From: Ligula intestinalis | Lineage: Eukaryota; Platyhelminthes; Cestoda; Diphyllobothriidea; Diphyllobothriidae | Assembly: GCA_036362985.1 (NCBI GenBank) | Contig: JAYGXS010000001.1 | Span: forward strand, 20,333,849-20,397,848 | Direction of reading: 5' to 3' | DNA: 64,000 nt | Shown: in pieces, positions 57,660 to 64,000 of the stretch | How positions within the stretch are numbered: the first letter of the stretch is position 1 | Layout of the letters: every line of letters starts with the position of its first letter | The notes under the pieces: generated by a model | Seen by the model: the letters and a program-made list of their open reading frames with translations, nothing else | Told to the model about the DNA's origin: nothing | Databases searched by the model: none | Position numbers and translations under genes: made by a program

Positions 57660-58275
57660 GGCTTCTTTTGGAAAGTTAAGACTCTAATGCGTCACTTTTC
57701 GAGACTGCTTCCCCAGCTCGTCTTCAGTTCTGAGAAAATATGCATCAACTAATTAAAATCATAAACGTGCAGAAAAATCAATAATCATCTGGCGTGAGCA
57801 TTGATTGGCCCCTGTGGACTATGTCAGACTGCGCCAGAAGACGTGACATGCATTTCGTCTTCCCGTTGTGGTTGGATGCGCGCGCGTTAAACTTAGGCTT
57901 GAGGTAATAGGAGCTGGTGTCCAAATCAGTAAACCTGTTGATGCATGCCTCATCTGGGTGCATTTCTTCGAGGAATTCACGGCGTTTTCTGTTTGGATAA
58001 GTACTAACAATCCGTGTGAACTCCCACACGAATTCGCAACCAGTTTCCAGTGTGTGCATGGCCACGTGGGATAAATAGTTTCGTCTTCTGACCACTGATT
58101 GCTGTTGGTGTCTGCGGGGTGAGGTGCATTTCCCACTTTGGCTACAATAACCTGCATCATAATTGGCAGGAAAGATCTTAGAGACAACATTTTTTCTTTT
58201 AAGGTAGCCAACTCTATCCTTATGGTGGACAAACTGTGATCGTAAGGTGGTTGCGGGCTGGTGTGCCACTTTTAT
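57660..58275 (-). mobile_element. PLE GIY-YIG ORF and 3' UTR, second family
   Basis: The minus frame 58269-57778 (163 codons open) carries HQPATTLRSQFVHHKDRVGY (linker), a frame-damaged GIY-YIG start (CSQSGKCTSPRRHQQQSVV), VAMHTLETGCEFVWE, REFLEEMHPDEACINRFTDL and a long tail. The linker and tail match the 52.2-kb copy in layout but are clearly diverged. The UTR has a hammerhead-like core. It lies in the first intron of gene B, on the same strand. Confidence 0.7.
57697..57727 (-). ncRNA. Hammerhead-ribozyme-like core
   Basis: On the minus strand: CTGAAGA, then a stem-loop (GAGCTG, loop GGGAAG, CAG-T-CTC), then GAAA. Both invariant boxes are intact, although the stem sequence differs from that of the 51994 copy, as expected if structure rather than sequence is conserved. 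Confidence 0.52.
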
Positions 58276-58475
58276 CTGATGTTTTTAGTCATCTTTCGAC
58301 AAGCGCAGACGTCATTCTAGCTTAACAATTGATATAAACGATATGAAAACCCACACGATGTCGCTTCTCACTGTTTTCATGGAAATATCTAGCAGAGAAA
58401 GGCTGAAATCGAATGGATAAGAATGACTTGCATGGCCACCTAAAGAGAGCACGGAAAGAGGAAGGGCCCACTTAC

Positions 58476-58617
58476 TTGAACTAAGTGGCCTTGCGATACA
58501 TATTTTCGACAGCTTCTCGCCAAGAAACCTGTTCGCATTTGACCAACATTCGGTTCCTCTAGCCCACCGCTTGATTTTGTGCATCATATCCGCCGTACTG
58601 CCCTCTGGTGTTTTCAT
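58476..58617 (-). CDS. Gene B, candidate first coding exon
   Basis: An ATG with an in-frame TGA two codons upstream starts 47 codons plus one base (142 nt), ended by the consensus donor GTAAGTG. The phase-1 end fits the acceptor at 57431, where the junction codon becomes Ile followed by MEV. The peptide (MKTPEGSTADMMHKIKRWA... to ARPLSS) is hydrophilic and basic, as expected for a cytosolic N-terminus. No sequence homologue is seen at gene A, whose candidate first exon is only seven bases. The exon lies next to a Ty3/gypsy remnant starting near 58620, so a chance match is possible. Confidence 0.45.
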
Positions 58618-58624
58618 GGCTCAG

Positions 58625-60640
58625 CCATTTCGCGCCTGCACGTCTTGCTTCAGCCAAGGCCGTTTTTGGGCATATTTTTCAGATGGGCGTCATCCGTCAA
58701 CTTGACAGCCCACGAATCTGACCCCCACATAGTTCCCTAGACAACTACTTGTGACTGGCGCTCCTGTGGTTACTACAGGGCCCTGAAAAATTTAAGTACA
58801 TTGGACCGCTACCATGTTCCGCATCATCAGGATTTTGTCGATGCCCTATTCGGCAAGTCAGATCTTCGGATCGATCTGCTGCGAGCCTTTCACCAAATCC
58901 CCATCGCCCCGGAGGATGTTCTAAAGACGGCTGTCACCACCCTTTTTAGCCTCTTTGAGTTCCTGCATATGCCGTTTTGACTCCACAATGACTCCCAAAC
59001 CTTTTAGAGGTTCGTAGATAGGGTGCTCCATGGCCTACCCTTTTGTCTATGCCTATACTGACAGCCTCTTGGTGACCAGCTCTACCACTGTGGAGCACAT
59101 GGAACATCTGTCGACGGTGTTTGGCTGCCTTCGCCAATTTGACATTGTACTCATCTCGTCCAACTATGTCTTCGCTGCGTACTCCCTCGAAGTTTTTGGG
59201 CACCTAGTCGACCCCAACGGCATCCATTCTGTGCCTGCCCAAGTTGCGGCCATCTGTGACTTCCCACCTCCCTTTTCCAAGTGTCAACTTTAGCGTTTTC
59301 TGGACATGGTGAACTTCGACCGCCGGTTACCTCCGAACTGTGCTGGCACCAATCCGCCGCCCATGAATATTTTTTCTACTCCCGAACGTTCGTTCAAGTT
59401 ACCCGCAGACGCCCTTGCTGCTTTTGATAAGGTGAAGGTTGCCTCGGTCGAAGCCATTCTCCTAACACATTTTGCCGCGATGCTACCATCTTCCTCATGG
59501 TTGACGCCTCCAATGTCGCGGTCGGCATGGTTCCTCAACAGCACGTTGCAGTTCAGACCCAACACAGCTTTCTTTTCTAAGAAGCAACCGCCTATCGAAT
59601 CGCATTATAGCATATTTAGAAGGGAGCTCCTGGCTGTCTACCTCACGGTGAAACACTCCAGACACTTTCTCGAGGGTAGAGACTTTGTTGTATTCTCCGA
59701 TTACAAAACCTTTCCTATGTTTTGAAGTCACATTCTGATAAATTGAACCCCAGGAGCTTTGAGAGCTGGACTATACCTCGCAGTTCACCTCAGAAATCTG
59801 CCATATCAACGAGTCACGTAATGAGATCGCTGACGCACTGTCCAGACTCTATATTGCACATTTGAAACTACCTCCCGGGATCAACCTGGCTGAGATGTCT
59901 GCTGAACAACGCCGTGTGGGTTAACCTTGTGACTAGGATGTTTCAGGACTTCAATTCCAGAAACCACCCCTGCCTACTGGCAACGGCACAATTCTCTGCG
60001 GCGTCTTCACCACATCTCGTTGACGCAACGACGCCTCTTCACTACACAATCTATCCCACACTGGTAGTCGAGCTACCAACAATTTGGTTTTTGACCGCTT
60101 TGTCTGGCCTGGGATGCACAAGAACCTAAAAATACGAGCACGGGCTTGCCTCAACTGTGAACATAGCAAGGTCCACCGGCACAACAAGACACCTGTAGGC
60201 ACTTTCCCTGGTCCTGGTGTAAGGTTCAGTCATGTCCATCTGGGCATCGTAAGCCCTCTGCTTCTGTCTAACGGCTGTTTTATGTCCTCATATACGTGGA
60301 TTGACTCACCCGGTTGCCGGAGGCTATCCCTCTGCCCAAGGGTGAGGCTTTCACTGTGAGTAAGGCTTTCCTCAGTATTTGGTTTGCCATTTTTTGCGCT
60401 TCCACCAAGATCACGACTGATCTAGGTACCCAGTTTAAAACTAATCTTTTCCAGTCTCTTCTCGCTTTTTTAGAAGGTACTCGCATCCACATTACAGCCC
60501 ATCACCCGTCTGCTAATCGAATAGTCAATCTGTTTCACCAACAACTGAAGGCCTCCTCACGCACCATGGCCCATCCGGGGAGCTGGACGGAGCACTACTC
60601 CCTGTTCCCTTTGGGCATCCGCTCTTTCTAAAAGTTTGCC
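58625..60640 (+). pseudogene. Ty3/gypsy (CsRn1-like) pol remnant: RT, RNase H, integrase
   Basis: Plus strand, with stops and frameshifts. The reverse transcriptase runs from MGVIRQLDSP through LDRYHVPHHQDFVDALFGKS, LRAFHQIPIAPEDVLKTAVT and EFLHMPF to VYAYTDSLLVTSS, where the catalytic YIDD has become YTDS, so one catalytic Asp is lost. RNase H is at about 59480-59725 (FSKKQPPIESHYSIFRRELL, then VYLTVKHSRHFLEG). Integrase follows: WPGMHKNLKIRARACLNCEH (zinc-binding), TDLGTQFKTNLFQSLLAF and HHPSANRIVNLFHQQLKAS, with ITAHHP, ending at LGIRS near 60628. The order RT, RNase H, integrase and the motif style fit CsRn1-clade gypsy elements of flatworms. It is inactive and no LTR was located. Confidence 0.78.
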
Positions 60641-60659
60641 GAAAATTGTGAAAGATTGG

Positions 60660-62700
60660 TAATCAATTTCGCGAAAAAAGGTGAACACTAGACCGCGATG
60701 GCTTACGCAGGCCTTAAAAATAGAAGTGAACAAAAAGCGGAAGCTGTGGAAAAAACTGCTAGCAGACAGGACTCCTGCATCTGTCAGTGCCTACAAAACT
60801 CAGAGAAACCGGGTCAAGGGTCTTATTCTCAAAACAAGACGGGCTTTCGAAGCAGACTTGCTAAACCGGGCCACAGTGAACCCCAAACTGTTTTACAGTT
60901 ATCTCAGGCAGAGTACCAAAAACAAGGATCCGATACCCCTGTTAAGGACCGCTGAGGGAAGAGACTTGATAGATGATGAAGCGAAGGCTGATCATCTGTC
61001 GAAATTTTTCCGATCAGTCTTCACAAAGGAAACGGCATACGATCACCCCACCGACGACACCGAAGCGGATACAGTATTTGAGACTGTCCGATTCCCCGAG
61101 GATGCTGTTCTTAAGGAACTCTTAAGTTTAAAAGAATCTAAGTCACCAGGTCCCGACAACGTACCAGCCAAGATTTTGAAGGAGCTCGCCAATGACTTGG
61201 CCAAACCACTCTCTATGCTCTTCCAAACCTCCTTCGAAACCGGATGTCTACCAGTAGATTGGAAATCCGCGAGGATTACACCGCTATACAAGGGGGGAAG
61301 CCGGGTCTCAGCGAATAACTACCGACCAGTCAGCCTTACTGCAATCTGTTGCAAAATCATGGAAAAAAGTATCAAGCAACAACTTATGCAGTTCCTGGAA
61401 CAAAACCATCTGCTATCGGATGCTCAGCATGGTTTTCGTAGAGGTAGGTCCTGCGTTACAAACTTGCTCTACTGTTTAGAACGGTGGACTGAGGCAGTCG
61501 ATAGTGGAAACTCAGTGCATGCTGTCTATATTGACTTCAAAAAGGCTTTCGATAGCGTGCCGCACCACCGCCTCCTTTATAAACTCAGCCGCATAGGAGT
61601 AAGAGGAAGGCTCCTTACGTGGATAAAAAGCTTCCTAATCGGTCGCTCGCAAACTGTCCACATCAGCGACAAACAGTCAGCCAAGGTTGAGGTTGAGAGT
61701 GGTGTTCCCCAAGGCTCCGTTCTCGGCCCTATTTTGTTTGTCATCTACATCAACGACTGTGTCCGCGAACTGGATTGCGGCATCGCCATGTTTGCCGATG
61801 ATATAAAACTTTGGAGCGAAATTCGAACTGTGGCTGACGAAGTGCACTTACAAGAAAATTTAAATAGACTTCAAAAATGGTCGGCGGACTGGCTCTTACC
61901 GTTCAATGAGAGCAAGTGCACCACCATTCGAGTTGGCAAATCCGGTTCTTCAAACGGCACGGCTTACCGACTGAATGACATACCATTGCAGAAAGTGAAC
62001 GCCCAGAAAGACTTGGGAGTCTGGATCACACCCTCGCTTAAACCCTCCCTGCATTGCACAAAGGTAGCCAAGTCCGCGATGTCGATCCTATACCTCGTCA
62101 AACGAGCTTTTTCTACCTTCAATGAAGAGTGCTTCACAAAAGTCTTCGGAACCTTCGTACGACCGCACCTAGAATCTGCTATCCAAGCTTGGAGACCCTG
62201 GGCCAGGAAAGACATCAACATCCTGGAAAAGGTACAACGGCGCGCAACCAAACTTGTTATGGGGCAGGGCTCGCAGCCTTATGAAACACGGCTGTCGAAT
62301 CTCAACCTCTTCCCTTTGCGCTACAGGCAGCTTCGGGGGGACCTGATACTAGCATTCCGCGTATTACGTCTTCAAGACTGCTGTCTTATATCAGGGGATT
62401 TTTTCGAATTAGCAACGACCACGAATCTGAGGGGTCATCCCCTCAAATTAAAGGTGACAGGGGCCAGGCTGGACGCTCGGAAACACTTCTTTTCAAAAAG
62501 GGTGGTCGGAGCGTGGAATGCGCTTCCTCAGGACGTTGTTATGTCGGAATCGCTAGAGGGTTTTAAGCAAAAACTGGATCGATATAGCAGTGCACGATGG
62601 ACCGGAACTGACAATTTGCAATAACAATAATGCTACTTCCAATTTGTCAGTAGTATTAGTTTTTATATCCATTCACGTTTGCTATTTATAACGCCCTCCC
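60660..62700 (+). mobile_element. CR1/jockey-like LINE, 5'-truncated
   Basis: Begins near 60640-60680, where the gypsy integrase homology stops, and ends in the AT-rich sequence after the ORF. The apurinic endonuclease domain that normally precedes the reverse transcriptase is missing. The simplest reading is a LINE inserted into the gypsy remnant, but gypsy sequence on the far side and a target duplication were not proven. Confidence 0.7.
60681..62624 (+). CDS. LINE reverse transcriptase ORF, 647 codons without a stop
   Basis: The frame opens after a TAA at 60660; the first residues come from a GTG codon, so this is not a true start but a truncated ORF. Residues 1-60 are the basic pre-RT linker. 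SPGPDNVPAKIL (155-166) and NNYRPVSLT (212-220) are RT blocks. YIDFKKAFDSVPH (283-295) holds the first catalytic Asp, GVPQGSVLGP lies at 341-350 and FADD at 371-374 holds the Asp pair. The thumb and C-terminal region (KDLGVW, VQRRATKLV, LRYRQLRGDL) are typical of CR1/jockey-type LINEs. All catalytic residues are intact. A real element of this kind would also need the endonuclease, absent here. The open frame marks it as one of the youngest insertions in the window. Confidence 0.88.
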   Translation: MNTRPRWLTQALKIEVNKKRKLWKKLLADRTPASVSAYKTQRNRVKGLILKTRRAFEADLLNRATVNPKLFYSYLRQSTKNKDPIPLLRTAEGRDLIDDEAKADHLSKFFRSVFTKETAYDHPTDDTEADTVFETVRFPEDAVLKELLSLKESKSPGPDNVPAKILKELANDLAKPLSMLFQTSFETGCLPVDWKSARITPLYKGGSRVSANNYRPVSLTAICCKIMEKSIKQQLMQFLEQNHLLSDAQHGFRRGRSCVTNLLYCLERWTEAVDSGNSVHAVYIDFKKAFDSVPHHRLLYKLSRIGVRGRLLTWIKSFLIGRSQTVHISDKQSAKVEVESGVPQGSVLGPILFVIYINDCVRELDCGIAMFADDIKLWSEIRTVADEVHLQENLNRLQKWSADWLLPFNESKCTTIRVGKSGSSNGTAYRLNDIPLQKVNAQKDLGVWITPSLKPSLHCTKVAKSAMSILYLVKRAFSTFNEECFTKVFGTFVRPHLESAIQAWRPWARKDINILEKVQRRATKLVMGQGSQPYETRLSNLNLFPLRYRQLRGDLILAFRVLRLQDCCLISGDFFELATTTNLRGHPLKLKVTGARLDARKHFFSKRVVGAWNALPQDVVMSESLEGFKQKLDRYSSARWTGTDNLQ

Positions 62701-63260
62701 ACACAGCCTCATGCGAAGGTCTCCGCGGTCTACCCTACTTGGCTATCTGCGTACCGTGATTACCCGCTGGCGATCTTATCAGCCAGACCTGCCGGTCTAA
62801 ACAGTCACCCTTGGTTCGACCCAAAGCGGACTGTCGACGATCTGGACGGATGCCTCTGTTTTTCCATTTCCGTTGGCGAAGTCTACCATCAGCACGGAAA
62901 AATCAGGACGTGGCTTCCACACGGTGATGATCCTGGGAACTTTTGAAATGCCCTCCCCAGTGGGAACCCCTTTTTCCTCCTAAATCCCACGCATAACCCC
63001 CACAATGGCGACAGTTTTTCTCCTAAAAATCCCTGAGGAGTTTTTTCACTGTCTGCTCCTATTTTCATCCTATGACTCAGGACAACTGGCCTCGCCAACA
63101 GTCTAAGCAACAAATGTTTTGCTACCACTGCACATATGTACAAATAGGGCACTCAAAGGAATTTTTCCTACATACCCTCAATATACTGATACTGAAAACG
63201 GCAGTAAATAAGGTTGTAATAATAATCATCGTACAGCCCAATCTCAAAATATTTCAGTCA
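62700..63260. other. Sequence after the LINE, unclassified
   Basis: GC-richer to 62900, possibly the rest of the interrupted gypsy element (no convincing frame), then short ORFs. Confidence 0.3.
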
Positions 63261-63264
63261 CAAC

Positions 63265-63600
63265 AGAATGCCGGCGTTTGAAAAGGGATCGTTCTGAGCA
63301 CCTGCTAAAGGCACATTCAGTAAAAAATGACTATATACGTAGTATTTATGGTACTTATTTATTTGCACAGCTCTTATAAGCCCAAATATAGTTTATCAAA
63401 TGCATTCACAAAATGATCCTTTCTTGTTCCCATTTAGCAGAAAAGTAGGCGTTTTCAAATTTTATGCTTGCAGAAAGGATAGCTTTTGATTTTTAAATGT
63501 TTTTACATTGACGAATAATTTAAAAACTTGCCAGACGTGAATTCAAGATTTAAAAACTGCATGCTCCATACATTCTGGCTAAGAAAAAGAATCTCTAGCG
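63265..63600 (+). repeat. AT-rich dispersed repeat, 5' part, next to (GAA)n
   Basis: Collinear with the first third of the 49545 and 44925 copies (TTTCTTGTTCCCATTTAGCAG, GACGTGAATTCAAGATTT). A purine-rich GAA/GGA microsatellite follows at 63615-63650, like the triplet runs at PLE tails. Confidence 0.52.
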
Positions 63601-64000
63601 TCGTCTCTCAAAAGAGAAGAAGAAGAGGAAGAAGAAGAAGAGGTGGGGGGCGGGCTCATGGACAAAATTAAACATATTTGAACTACTACTCGCTTCTGTC
63701 GTCCAAGAATTGCAGTTGGTGCGTCTGGTAGTCATGAATTGCCCTGTATTGCCGTATGCCTCGTAATATACATCTGCTGGACGCGCGAATTTTAACTTGC
63801 CCCTTCGTTACCGACTACATTTGGTCTCCCGAAAGTTAGCTACTGGCGGGTTTGCGTCATCTTTGTTGCCTTTGTAGACCGCATAATTGAAGGCGAGTCA
63901 ACGTGCTTGCTGGTCTCCCCCTCCTCAACCTGCAGGATGATATCTCGTTGCTGTTCGCTTGAGTTGTTCTTTGCTTCGCGAGTGCGTCGATGAGACAGTG

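Noticed and set aside
62700..62900. Continuation of gypsy integrase downstream of the LINE
   Set aside because: Suggestive words such as YLRTVITRWRSYQPDLPV appear, but no established gypsy motif could be confirmed.

Overview
This window is eukaryotic, intron-rich and dominated by transposable elements. The evidence is short exons with GT-AG borders in compatible phases, long AT-rich introns, many GIY-YIG Penelope-like element (PLE) fragments, CR1/jockey-like LINEs, a CsRn1-like Ty3/gypsy remnant and tRNA-derived SINEs. This repeat mix is best known from flatworms, and a large-genome tapeworm is my best guess. That assignment is inference: there is no rRNA, mitochondrial or marker gene here to test it. 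No tRNA gene, CRISPR array, operon or bacterial-style gene was seen.

Host genes. I reconstruct two paralogous multi-exon genes on the minus strand, which no long ORF reveals. Gene A (about 20849 to 15887) and gene B (about 58617 to 38070) each have four homologous coding exons with the same splice phases, plus a candidate first exon ending in phase 1. The products are small four-helix membrane proteins (about 175 and 212 aa if the first exons are right). Their helix pattern and last-helix motif fit the MARVEL (MAL/CMTM/plasmolipin) fold. The terminal exons have identical length (167 nt including stop), which supports the models. Two further isolated minus-strand exon candidates (26322-26469 and 34853-34951) lie between A and B and may belong to another gene.

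Mobile DNA. 1.3-1.8 kb: LINE tail. 2.9-3.9 kb: broken pogo/Tigger transposase. 3.9-4.6 kb: PLE fragment inside an inverted repeat. 7.6-9.5 kb: a PLE split by a 1.29-kb TA-flanked pogo-like element. 9.5-9.8 kb: mariner-type transposase relic. 11.3-13.3 kb: LINE and a fold-back PLE. 14.4-14.9 kb: fold-back element. 16.35-17.04 kb: the best preserved PLE endonuclease ORF, inside intron 3 of gene A. 22-34 kb: SINEs and PLE pieces. 37-58 kb: PLE fragments, several with inverted UTR arms, mostly inside gene B introns. 58.6-60.6 kb: decayed Ty3/gypsy pol, followed by a 647-codon uninterrupted LINE reverse transcriptase ORF (60681-62624).

Two themes recur. PLE remnants often sit between inverted copies of their own untranslated ends, and those ends carry hammerhead-ribozyme-like cores (CTGANGA, a stem-loop, then GAAA). 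The rest is AT-rich unique or unclassified repetitive DNA.
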